7,100 nt of DNA, taken from positions 9,525 through 16,624 of the forward strand of contig DDHB01000098.1 of assembly GCA_002337925.1 (NCBI GenBank). Reading direction: 5' to 3'. The translations under genes were made by a program, and so were the position numbers. The notes below the pieces were generated by a model. That model was not told the DNA's origin, did no database searches, and saw only the letters and a program-made list of their open reading frames with translations. This stretch comes from Sporomusaceae bacterium UBA1887 (lineage in GTDB: Bacteria > Bacillota > Negativicutes > Sporomusales > DSM-15969). Of this stretch, positions 1 through 5,820 are shown piece by piece. Position 1 is the stretch's first letter. The number at the start of each line of letters is the position of its first letter.

Positions 1-1376
1 CAATTTATAAGGCGATTAAAGAAGCGGAGCTGGTAGTGGAGGTGCGGCGCAGAGAGCAGGAGCGATCGGCGCTGCTGCAGACAATTATTAATTCTACGAC
101 TGATGGAATTGTAGCGGTAGATAAAGCGGGCTTGATTACATTTTTCAATCCTGCAGCCGGTGAGGTTTTTCATCTGTCACAGGCAGAGGTAATTGGCAGA
201 AGAATCAATGAAGTGATTCCTAATACGCGCCTTTCTTTAACTTTGGCGAATGGGATGCCGGAAATCGGCGAAATTCAGCATATTGGCAGAAAGGTTATTG
301 CTACCAAACGAATCCCTATTAAGCTGGAGGGGAGCGTTGTTGGAGCTATAGCTAATTTTCAGGATGTTACGCAGCTGCAGCATTTTGAGCAAACAATACG
401 GCAAAAGCTGTATGCCAAGGGTTTGGTGGCTAAGGCGGGTCTGGATGATATTATTGGTAGTTCCCCTGTTCTCGAAGCCATTAAACAGCAAACCCGCCGC
501 TTTGCCTCATCAAGGTCGACGGTGCTGATTACTGGTGAATCGGGAACCGGCAAGGAGATGTTCGCACAAAGTATTCATAAACTAAGCTCCCGTAATCAAG
601 GTCCGTTTGTAGCGATTAACTGTGCGGCGTTACCGGAAAGCTTGCTGGAAAGTGAATTGTTAGGCTATGAGGAAGGCGCTTTTACCGGGGCGAAAAAGGG
701 CGGAAAGCTCGGTCTTTTTGAATTGGCCCATGGTGGTACGCTGTTTCTTGATGAGGTGGGTGAGCTGCCGCTGACGCTGCAGGCGCGCCTACTGAGGGTG
801 CTGCAGGAAAAAGAGGTTATGCGGCTTGGCGGACATCGGGTTATTCCAATAGATGTGCGGATTATCGCTGCAACAAATCAAAATTTAACTGATTTGGTTG
901 GCAAGAAACAATTTCGTGCCGATTTATTTTACCGGCTGGTCATTTTACATCTTCACCTGCCGCCGCTTAGAGAGCGGACAGAGGACATTCCCCTGCTGGC
1001 GGAGCATTTTCTGCGTAGCTTGAGTGATGGAGCGCCGCAGGTTAAAAAGCTGAAGAAAGATGCTCTAGCCTATTTGCAGCGTTTATACTGGCAGGGCAAC
1101 ATCCGGGAATTGGCTATTATTCTCGAACGGGCCCTATTGCTGACTGATGCAGAAGCTATTGGTGTGGCAGATATTAAGAGCGTACTTATTTCAGAAGAAC
1201 CCTTGGATTACTCAGTCTCGGCAGATGAAGAAACTGGTTTGGAAGAGTTGGAACGGGAGCGAATTAGGCAGGTTTTGCATGAGGAGAACTTTAACTATAC
1301 CCGGGCGGCAAAGCGTTTGGGTATTGGCCGGACTACCCTGTGGAGAAAAAAGAAAAAAATCGATGAATCACCATAG
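1..1376 (+). CDS. Sigma-54-dependent transcriptional activator (PAS-AAA+-Fis HTH), 5' end outside window
   Basis: Partial activator of sigma-54 RNA polymerase. The frame is open to the left edge (first full codon at 3), so the GTG at 36 is not the true start; 457 residues are visible. Numbering from that GTG: a PAS domain at about 13-115; a linker; then an AAA+ ATPase with Walker A GESGTGKE (167-174), the sigma-54 contact loop GAFTGA (214-219), Walker B GGTLFLDE (233-240), sensor I AATN (278-281), the arginine-finger region FRADLFYR (293-300) and sensor II GNIREL (354-359). A Fis-type helix-turn-helix is at about 419-441 (AAKRLGIGRTTLWRK). All motifs for ATP hydrolysis and sigma-54 contact are intact. 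The charged helix before the PAS (EAELVVEVRRREQERSALL) resembles the junction after a PrpR_N sensor domain, so the missing N-terminus may be PrpR_N; this is inference. A sigma-54 promoter lies about 90 bases beyond its stop, so it most likely activates the uxaB-uxaA-dehydrogenase operon. The effector is unknown; a hexuronate or hexonate is plausible. Confidence 0.93.
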   Translation, partial: IYKAIKEAELVVEVRRREQERSALLQTIINSTTDGIVAVDKAGLITFFNPAAGEVFHLSQAEVIGRRINEVIPNTRLSLTLANGMPEIGEIQHIGRKVIATKRIPIKLEGSVVGAIANFQDVTQLQHFEQTIRQKLYAKGLVAKAGLDDIIGSSPVLEAIKQQTRRFASSRSTVLITGESGTGKEMFAQSIHKLSSRNQGPFVAINCAALPESLLESELLGYEEGAFTGAKKGGKLGLFELAHGGTLFLDEVGELPLTLQARLLRVLQEKEVMRLGGHRVIPIDVRIIAATNQNLTDLVGKKQFRADLFYRLVILHLHLPPLRERTEDIPLLAEHFLRSLSDGAPQVKKLKKDALAYLQRLYWQGNIRELAIILERALLLTDAEAIGVADIKSVLISEEPLDYSVSADEETGLEELERERIRQVLHEENFNYTRAAKRLGIGRTTLWRKKKKIDESP

Positions 1377-1379
1377 CGC

Positions 1380-1425
1380 TGTTCCGAATTGAAACAATCA
1401 TGTTTTGATTCGGAACAATTTTTTT
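1380..1425 (+). terminator. Rho-independent terminator after the sigma-54 regulator gene (possible dual role as activator site)
   Basis: The arms GTTCCGAATTGAAACA (1381-1396) and TGTTTTGATTCGGAAC (1401-1416) pair over 16 positions (14 Watson-Crick plus two G-U), extended by T1380-A1417, around the four-base loop ATCA. Seven T residues follow at 1419-1425. It starts only a few bases after the regulator stop codon at 1374-1376, which is the expected position for its terminator. The outer 9 bp (GTTCCGAAT/ATTCGGAAC) are perfectly symmetric DNA, about 50 bp upstream of the -24 element, so it could also be the binding site for the HTH of the activator. The T-run makes terminator the primary call. 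Confidence 0.85.
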
Positions 1426-1467
1426 GAAATGCTGAGCACAAGGCCTTTGTTTGGGCCATCCAAGTGC

Positions 1468-1483
1468 TGGCACAGATCTTGCA
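1468..1483 (+). promoter_or_regulatory. Sigma-54 (-24/-12) promoter of the uxaB-uxaA-dehydrogenase operon
   Basis: TGGCAC at 1468-1473, a five-base spacer, then TTGCA at 1479-1483 match the sigma-54 consensus TGGCAC-N5-TTGCW. The invariant GG (1469-1470) and GC (1481-1482) are separated by exactly 10 bases. Placing the C at 1482 at -12 predicts a start near 1494, giving a leader of about 54 bases before the uxaB ATG at 1548. It lies immediately downstream of a sigma-54 activator gene and in the same direction as the operon. Expression should be off unless the activator is bound upstream and stimulated by its ligand. Confidence 0.9.
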
Positions 1484-1484
1484 A

Positions 1485-1524
1485 TATTTCAGAAACGATA
1501 TAAGAGGTGCTATTGCCTGAAATA
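1485..1524. repeat. Inverted repeat flanking the sigma-54 transcription start
   Basis: TATTTCAG (1485-1492) and CTGAAATA (1517-1524) are perfect 8-bp inverted arms separated by 24 bases. The left arm begins inside or next to the -12 element and the predicted start (about 1494) lies between the arms, so in RNA only the right arm would be present. A second complementary pair, GCAATA (1481-1486) and TATTGC (1511-1516), overlaps it. This could be an operator for an additional regulator or chance in AT-rich DNA. Confidence 0.3.
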
Positions 1525-1533
1525 GAGTGATAA

Positions 1534-1541
1534 GAGAGGGG
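1534..1541 (+). promoter_or_regulatory. Ribosome binding site that fixes the uxaB start
   Basis: GAGAGGGG ends six bases before the ATG at 1548. An in-frame GTG at 1527 lies upstream of this site and has no comparable purine-rich sequence at the right distance, so the ATG is preferred and the protein begins MSRLDKN. Confidence 0.75.
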
Positions 1542-1547
1542 ATTTAT

Positions 1548-3080
1548 ATGTCGCGTTTGGATAAGAACCTTTTAAACAGTGATTTCCGTTTTTCTGAGGG
1601 CCTTGTAGTGACAAAAGGTCTTGAAAAACTCCCGGAAAGAGTGCTTCAGTTCGGTGAGGGTAATTTTTTGCGGGCTTTTGTTGACTGGATGATTCATCAG
1701 CTAAACAAACAAGGTGAATTTAATGGCCGTGTTGTTGCCGTTCAGCCAATTCCTGAGGGACTGGTTGATGTCTTAAATGAACAAGATGGCTTGTATACGC
1801 TGCTGCTTAGAGGATTGCAGGACGGCAAGCCAGTTGAACAACAGGAAGTTATCAGTGCTGTCGGCAGAGGGATTAATCCTTATAGAGACTGGCAGGCGTA
1901 TCTTGACTGTGCGGAAAACCCGGATATTGAGTTTGTTGTTTCTAATACAACCGAAGCTGGCATAACGTTTGATAAGAATGACAGACCCGATATGCAGCCC
2001 CCTCAATCCTTCCCCGGTAAGCTGGCTGTTTATCTTCACCATCGTTTTGAACATTTTAAAGGCGATCCGGCCAAAGGCATGGTTATCATACCCTGTGAGC
2101 TCATTGACCGCAATGGAGATAAATTAAAAGCAGCTATTTTGCAGCTTGCTGATGAATGGCAGTTATCCGATGCCTTTAAAAACTGGATTATCAGCCATAA
2201 TCACTTTTTAAATTCCCTTGTTGACCGGGTGGTAACCGGTTATCCCCGGGATGAGGTGCAAAGCATTGAGGCTAAGCTTGGCTATCAGGATAAATTGATC
2301 AATGCAGGCGAGCTCTTTCATCTTTGGGTTATTGAAGGACCTGCCGAACTGGAAGAACGGCTGCCGTTTGCCAAAGCTGGTTTAAATGTGATTTGGACTA
2401 AGGATATGACGCCTTACCGGACTCGTAAGGTGAGAATCTTAAATGGCGCCCATACTGCGTCTGTGCCGGCGGCGTTCCTGTATGGACTAGATGCAGTCAA
2501 AGAGATGATGGATCACGCCGTTCTGGGCAAATATGTCAGAGACATTGTTAGTGAAGAAATCATTCCTTCAATTGATTTGGAAAAACAAATGCTAGTGGAT
2601 TTTGCAGATGCTGTCATTGAACGCTTCCGGAATCCTTTTATTAAACACTACTTACTTAGCATTTTGCTGAACTCATCTTCCAAGTTTACCGCACGGGTAC
2701 TGCCGTCGATTGTTGAATATCAGAAGCATACCGGCAAATTGCCGGAAAAACTGACTTTTTCCCTGGCTGCACTGCTGGCGGTATACAAGGATGGTGTAGT
2801 GGAAGGCTCCAATATGCTGGCTAGGAGAACAGCCGGAGAATTTATCATGAAAGATGATGTGCCGGTACTACAGTTCTTTGCAGAAAAATGGAGCACATGC
2901 GAGGGCACAAAAGAAAGTGTGGCAGTATTTACGCAAGAGGTACTTGCCAATGAAGCGATATGGGGACAAAACCTTAATCAGGTTAGCGGCTTAACGGAAA
3001 AAACAGCAGACTATCTTTATCAAATAATCAATGATGGCATGCGCTCTACTGTACAGAAGCTGGTCGGGGGTAAGCTGTAA
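1548..3080 (+). CDS. uxaB: Tagaturonate reductase (altronate oxidoreductase) UxaB
   Basis: NADH-dependent cytosolic reduction of D-tagaturonate to D-altronate, the second step of galacturonate breakdown after isomerisation. The 510-residue protein belongs to the polyol-specific long-chain (mannitol) dehydrogenase family. It carries QFGEGNFLRAFVDW (34-47, nucleotide-binding N-terminus), SNTTEAGI (132-139), IPCELIDRNGD (181-191), IVTGYPRDEV-like VVTGYPRDEV (228-237) and the catalytic motif KVRILNGAHT (294-303), in which K294, N299 and H302 occupy the positions of the family's catalytic Lys/Asn/His. These segments match my recollection of E. coli UxaB more closely than UxuB or MtlD. It is slightly longer than E. 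coli UxaB because of an N-terminal extension of roughly 25 residues before the first conserved motif; a GTG at 1608 would shorten this but is less well placed. It is the first gene after the sigma-54 promoter, and its stop codon overlaps the uxaA start by one base (TAATG), implying translational coupling. Since no uxuB is seen, some activity on fructuronate cannot be excluded. Confidence 0.93.
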   Translation: MSRLDKNLLNSDFRFSEGLVVTKGLEKLPERVLQFGEGNFLRAFVDWMIHQLNKQGEFNGRVVAVQPIPEGLVDVLNEQDGLYTLLLRGLQDGKPVEQQEVISAVGRGINPYRDWQAYLDCAENPDIEFVVSNTTEAGITFDKNDRPDMQPPQSFPGKLAVYLHHRFEHFKGDPAKGMVIIPCELIDRNGDKLKAAILQLADEWQLSDAFKNWIISHNHFLNSLVDRVVTGYPRDEVQSIEAKLGYQDKLINAGELFHLWVIEGPAELEERLPFAKAGLNVIWTKDMTPYRTRKVRILNGAHTASVPAAFLYGLDAVKEMMDHAVLGKYVRDIVSEEIIPSIDLEKQMLVDFADAVIERFRNPFIKHYLLSILLNSSSKFTARVLPSIVEYQKHTGKLPEKLTFSLAALLAVYKDGVVEGSNMLARRTAGEFIMKDDVPVLQFFAEKWSTCEGTKESVAVFTQEVLANEAIWGQNLNQVSGLTEKTADYLYQIINDGMRSTVQKLVGGKL

Positions 3081-4567
3081 TGGCGTTGATACAAATTCAT
3101 GAGGCTGACAATGTTGCCGTTATGTTAGAAGATGTTAAAGCAGGGGAAGCAATTATATCCGCGGGGATAACGCTGGTTGCTCTTGAGGATATCGATAAGG
3201 GCCATAAGATTGCGATTAGAGATGTGCAACAAGGTGAAGCTGTTATCAAATACGGCTTCCCAATCGGTCATGCTGTAGTGAATGTAAAAGCAGGGAGCTG
3301 GGTGCACACGCACAACTGTAAAACCAATCTTGGCGATGTGCTGGAATATGAGTATCAGCCTAACCTGCTGCAGGTTCCCGCTGCCTGTAACCATATGACC
3401 TTTCAAGGCTATAAGCGTGAAAATGGCCGTGTAGGCGTGCGTAATGAAATCTGGATCATTCCCACTGTCAGCTGTGTCAACCGTACGGCTCAGCTGCTTG
3501 CAAAATGGGCCAACGATGAGTTTGCCGGAGTGGATTCAGTTGATGGAGTTTTTGAATATACTCATCCGTATGGTTGTTCTCAGCTGGGAGACGATCATGA
3601 AACCACACAGCGCATTCTGGCGGCACTGGTAAATCATCCTAATGCCGGAGCGGTCTTGGTACTGGGGCTCGGCTGTGAGAATAACAATATCGCTGAATTT
3701 AAAAAAGTTCTTGGTGAGGTTGATGCTGAGCGTGTAAAATTTCTTATCGCTCAGGAGGTTGAAGACGAAGTTGTCTCCGGACAGGAAGTCCTCAAAGAGC
3801 TAGTTGCTTATGCGAGCAAATATGAACGGTCCGAATGTGCCGCTGCAGACTTAGTAGTAGGTTTGAAATGCGGTGGGTCCGACGGGTTTTCCGGAATTAC
3901 CGGCAACCCGCTTGTTGGTGCTTTTTCTGATCAGCTCGTGGCCTGCGGTGGCAGCAGTATCCTGACAGAGGTACCGGAAATGTTTGGCGCCGAAACGATT
4001 TTAATGAATCGTGCGAAGGATAAAGCCGTTTTTGCTAAGATCGTAACATTAATCAATGATTTTAAAGACTATTTTAAGTCTTATAATCAACCGGTTTATG
4101 AAAATCCGTCACCCGGCAACAAGAAGGGTGGAATTTCAACGCTGGAAGAAAAATCATTGGGCTGTACGCAAAAAGGCGGGCGCAGCATAGTCTGTGATGT
4201 TTTACATTATGGACAGTCGGTAAGTGCTAAAGGCTTAAATCTGCTGAATGGTCCTGGTAATGATGCAGTGGCGACTACCGCATTAGCGGCAGCAGGCTGT
4301 CAGATTGTGCTTTTCACTACAGGGCGAGGCACACCGCTGGGGACAGCGGTTCCGACCATAAAAGTAGCAACGAATAGCGATTTGTTCCGGCACAAGGCTA
4401 ATTGGATGGATTTTGATGCAGGTCAGATGCTTGCAGGAAAGTCTTTGGAAACGGTAAGGGAAGAATTTTTCCAATACGTTTTAGCGGTGGCTTCCGGTCA
4501 GCAAACAAAAGCTGAGATAATGGGCTTTCGAGAAATTGCTATTTTCAAAAATGGCGTGACTTTATAA
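3080..4567 (+). CDS. uxaA: Altronate dehydratase UxaA
   Basis: Dehydrates D-altronate to 2-keto-3-deoxy-D-gluconate (KDG), using the product of UxaB. The enzyme family is a metal-dependent (Fe2+/Mn2+) cytosolic hydro-lyase. At 495 residues it has the usual full length and the full-length two-part layout: an N-terminal SAF domain at about 5-80, ending in WVHTHN (74-79), then the large UxaA/GarD-type domain. Conserved stretches include GYKRENGRVGVRNEIW (110-125), GCSQLGDD (165-172), GLGCENN (196-202), GLKCGGSDGFSGITGNP (261-277), KSLGCTQKGG (358-367) and FTTGRGTPLG (412-421). Several conserved Cys/His/Asp residues in these are candidate metal ligands. The presence of the SAF domain and the E. 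coli UxaA-like N-terminus favour altronate over galactarate (GarD) as substrate. A modest GGGGG ribosome site (3066-3070) lies inside uxaB, consistent with coupled translation. The next gene follows after 19 bases. Confidence 0.94.
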   Translation: MALIQIHEADNVAVMLEDVKAGEAIISAGITLVALEDIDKGHKIAIRDVQQGEAVIKYGFPIGHAVVNVKAGSWVHTHNCKTNLGDVLEYEYQPNLLQVPAACNHMTFQGYKRENGRVGVRNEIWIIPTVSCVNRTAQLLAKWANDEFAGVDSVDGVFEYTHPYGCSQLGDDHETTQRILAALVNHPNAGAVLVLGLGCENNNIAEFKKVLGEVDAERVKFLIAQEVEDEVVSGQEVLKELVAYASKYERSECAAADLVVGLKCGGSDGFSGITGNPLVGAFSDQLVACGGSSILTEVPEMFGAETILMNRAKDKAVFAKIVTLINDFKDYFKSYNQPVYENPSPGNKKGGISTLEEKSLGCTQKGGRSIVCDVLHYGQSVSAKGLNLLNGPGNDAVATTALAAAGCQIVLFTTGRGTPLGTAVPTIKVATNSDLFRHKANWMDFDAGQMLAGKSLETVREEFFQYVLAVASGQQTKAEIMGFREIAIFKNGVTL

Positions 4568-4570
4568 CGG

Positions 4571-4579
4571 AAGGAGAGG
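4571..4579 (+). promoter_or_regulatory. Strong ribosome binding site that favours a TTG start
   Basis: AAGGAGAGG lies in the 19-base gap after uxaA. The AAGGAG core ends 10 bases before the TTG at 4587 and 16 bases before the ATG at 4593. The TTG is therefore the better spaced start, although the two choices differ by only two residues. Confidence 0.7.
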
Positions 4580-4586
4580 AATTGGT

Positions 4587-5606
4587 TTGAATATGAATGC
4601 TATTTATTTAGAAGCTCCCGGCAAGATTGCAGTTGCCGCCGTTGCACAGCCTGAGCGAAAAGAGCAGAATGTGTTGATTAAGGTGCGCAGCTTCGGTATA
4701 TGTGGTTCCGATATTGGGGCATATTTAGGAACGAATCCGCTAGTGTCTTACCCCCGGATTATTGGGCATGAGGTGGCTGGAGAGGTTTTAGAGGTACCGG
4801 AAGATGAAACGGAACTGAAGATTGGTGACCGCGTTGTATTGGAGCCCTACGTTTATTGCGGTAATTGCTATCCTTGCAAGAATGGACATACGAATTGCTG
4901 CGAAAATTTAACGGTATTGGGAGTGCACATTAATGGGGCCATGTCGGAGTACTTCAGTCATCCCCGCCATCTGGTGCATAAGGTTCCTGCTGATATTCCC
5001 TGGAACCTGCTGGCGATGGTTGAGCCGCTTACCATATCCATGCACGCCGTTAAACGCTCTCGGGTAAAAAAAGGCGAACATGTAGTTATTACCGGATCAG
5101 GGCCGATTGGCTTGCTCGCAGCACAATATGCACTGGCGCTTGAGGCAATCCCGGTTGTAGTGGACCCTGTTGAAGAACGGCTGGAATTTGCCCGCAAGCT
5201 TGGTGTGAAATATACGATCAATCCTGTTAAACAGGATGCTGTTAGTGAGATTAAGGCAATTACGCAGGGAACTATGGCCGAGGCGGTTATTGAAGCATCA
5301 GGAAATGCTGCTGCTATTCGCAGCAGTATTGATTATGCGGCTTACTCAGGGCGTATTTCGCTGGTTGGCTGGCCCAAAAATGAGATTTCACTGCCTACCG
5401 CGTTATTTACCAAGAAAGAACTGGATATTGTCGGCTCACGCAACAGCTTCCGCAGTTTTCCCGAAAGCATTCAACTCATAGCGGAAAACAGGGTAGATGT
5501 AGCGGCTGTTATCACGAAGACCGTTGCCTTTGAGGAAATCCCTGAGCTGGTTCATGATATTTCCATTAATCCCGGCAATTATTTAAAAGTAGTTGCCCTG
5601 GTATAG
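4587..5606 (+). CDS. Zinc-dependent medium-chain dehydrogenase, L-galactonate/L-gulonate 5-dehydrogenase-like
   Basis: A 339-residue GroES-like/Rossmann zinc alcohol dehydrogenase. Catalytic zinc ligands are C39 (in GICGSD), H61-E62 (IIGHEVAG) and E146 (MVEPL). The structural zinc set is complete: C91, C94, C97 and C105. The dinucleotide motif GSGPIG is at 170-175, and D193 at the end of the second strand (VVVDP) points to NAD rather than NADP. The pattern of ICGSDI, YPRIIGHE, LGVHINGAMSEY, MVEPLTISMHAV and GSRNS resembles E. coli LgoD (L-galactonate to D-tagaturonate) and RspB-type L-gulonate dehydrogenases (to D-fructuronate). Its position directly after uxaB-uxaA, in the same transcript, fits oxidation of a hexonate at C5 to a keto-uronate that UxaB then reduces. 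Exact substrate cannot be read from sequence; threonine, sorbitol or galactitol-phosphate dehydrogenase are less likely relatives given the context. A hairpin terminator follows about 45 bases downstream, so this is the last gene of the sigma-54 operon. Confidence 0.82.
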   Translation: MNMNAIYLEAPGKIAVAAVAQPERKEQNVLIKVRSFGICGSDIGAYLGTNPLVSYPRIIGHEVAGEVLEVPEDETELKIGDRVVLEPYVYCGNCYPCKNGHTNCCENLTVLGVHINGAMSEYFSHPRHLVHKVPADIPWNLLAMVEPLTISMHAVKRSRVKKGEHVVITGSGPIGLLAAQYALALEAIPVVVDPVEERLEFARKLGVKYTINPVKQDAVSEIKAITQGTMAEAVIEASGNAAAIRSSIDYAAYSGRISLVGWPKNEISLPTALFTKKELDIVGSRNSFRSFPESIQLIAENRVDVAAVITKTVAFEEIPELVHDISINPGNYLKVVALV

Positions 5607-5650
5607 CCAAAAAACCGAGCAATGAATAACTTAATTTAAGAGCCATAAAT

Positions 5651-5687
5651 AAGGTGCCGTATGAGTAGTCTCGTATGGTACCTTTTT
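5651..5687 (+). terminator. Rho-independent terminator ending the uxaB-uxaA-dehydrogenase operon
   Basis: AAGGTGCCGTATGAG (5651-5665) and CTCGTATGGTACCTT (5670-5684) form a 15-bp stem (12 Watson-Crick pairs and three G-U pairs) closed by the four-base loop TAGT, followed by a T tract through 5687. It separates the dehydrogenase gene from the uxuA promoter, so uxuA and the TRAP genes need their own transcription start. Confidence 0.9.
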
Positions 5688-5766
5688 CTATTAAAGCAGG
5701 GATACAAAGAAGCTGATAAAAGCAGCGCTTGGTAGTATATTAAATATTCTCTATATTCTATTTACA

Positions 5767-5781
5767 ATGGTATACTAGTAT
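5767..5781. promoter_or_regulatory. Candidate GntR-family (UxuR/ExuR-like) operator over the uxuA promoter
   Basis: ATGGTATACTAG (5767-5778) contains TGGTATAC, the core of the E. coli UxuR/ExuR-type box TTGGTATACCAA as I recall it, with GTATAC symmetric at 5770-5775. It overlaps a perfect 10-bp palindrome, ATACTAGTAT (5772-5781). Because it covers the -10 element, a bound regulator would block RNA polymerase. No GntR gene is in the window, so the assignment rests on the site alone. Confidence 0.45.
5768..5776 (+). promoter_or_regulatory. Sigma-A-type promoter with extended -10 for uxuA
   Basis: TGG-TATACT matches the extended -10 pattern TGnTATAAT with one mismatch in the hexamer. The predicted start is near 5783, giving a leader of about 38 bases before the uxuA ATG. 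The best -35 candidate, TTCTCT at 5747-5752 with an 18-base spacer, is weak, as is common with extended -10 promoters. Its location just after a terminator and before uxuA supports it. Confidence 0.6.
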
Positions 5782-5805
5782 GGTAGTATGGAGGCGGTAG
5801 ATTGT

Positions 5806-5812
5806 AAGGGGG
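5806..5812 (+). promoter_or_regulatory. Ribosome binding site that fixes the uxuA start
   Basis: AAGGGGG ends eight bases before the ATG at 5821. The longer in-frame ATG at 5788 has no usable purine tract, lies only about five bases from the predicted transcription start, and would add 11 residues that precede the conserved family N-terminus. Confidence 0.8.
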
Positions 5813-5820
5813 AATGTTTG

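Larger units (their letters stand above)
5730..5789 (+). repeat. Pair of TGGTAGTAT direct repeats bracketing the uxuA promoter
   Basis: TGGTAGTAT occurs at 5730-5738 and again at 5781-5789, 51 bases apart, one copy upstream of the promoter and one at the predicted start. Within the downstream part GTAT also recurs every 8 bases at 5770, 5778 and 5786. The region between the copies is AT-rich and carries TATTCT twice (5745-5750 and 5754-5759). The spacing is near five helical turns, which could suit paired operators, but the repeat is short. Confidence 0.35.

Noticed and set aside
36..38. GTG as the start of the sigma-54 regulator
   Set aside because: The same frame is open to the window edge with coding-like residues (IYKAIKEAELV) and there is no suitable ribosome site, so the gene begins outside the window.
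1147..1392. Open frame on the + strand overlapping the end of the regulator
   Set aside because: It overlaps the well-conserved AAA+/HTH coding frame, has no ribosome site and its product is Arg/Lys/Trp-rich without known motifs.
1490..1503. Possible CcpA cre site around AGAAACGATATAA
   Set aside because: It shares AAACG with the cre consensus but misses several defining positions and lacks the symmetric right half.
1527..1547. Upstream GTG start for uxaB
   Set aside because: It lies before the GAGAGGGG ribosome site and would add seven residues with no support; the ATG at 1548 is well spaced.
3125..3406. Minus-strand open frame inside uxaA
   Set aside because: It is fully contained in the conserved SAF-domain coding region and shows no promoter, ribosome site or domain.
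5607..5820. A second sigma-54 promoter before uxuA
   Set aside because: No TGGCAC-N5-TTGCA-like pair with the invariant GG-N10-GC is present in this gap; the extended -10 explains it better.
5788..5820. Longer uxuA start at the ATG at 5788
   Set aside because: No ribosome site at suitable distance, it falls almost on the predicted transcription start, and family members begin just before FRWYGE.
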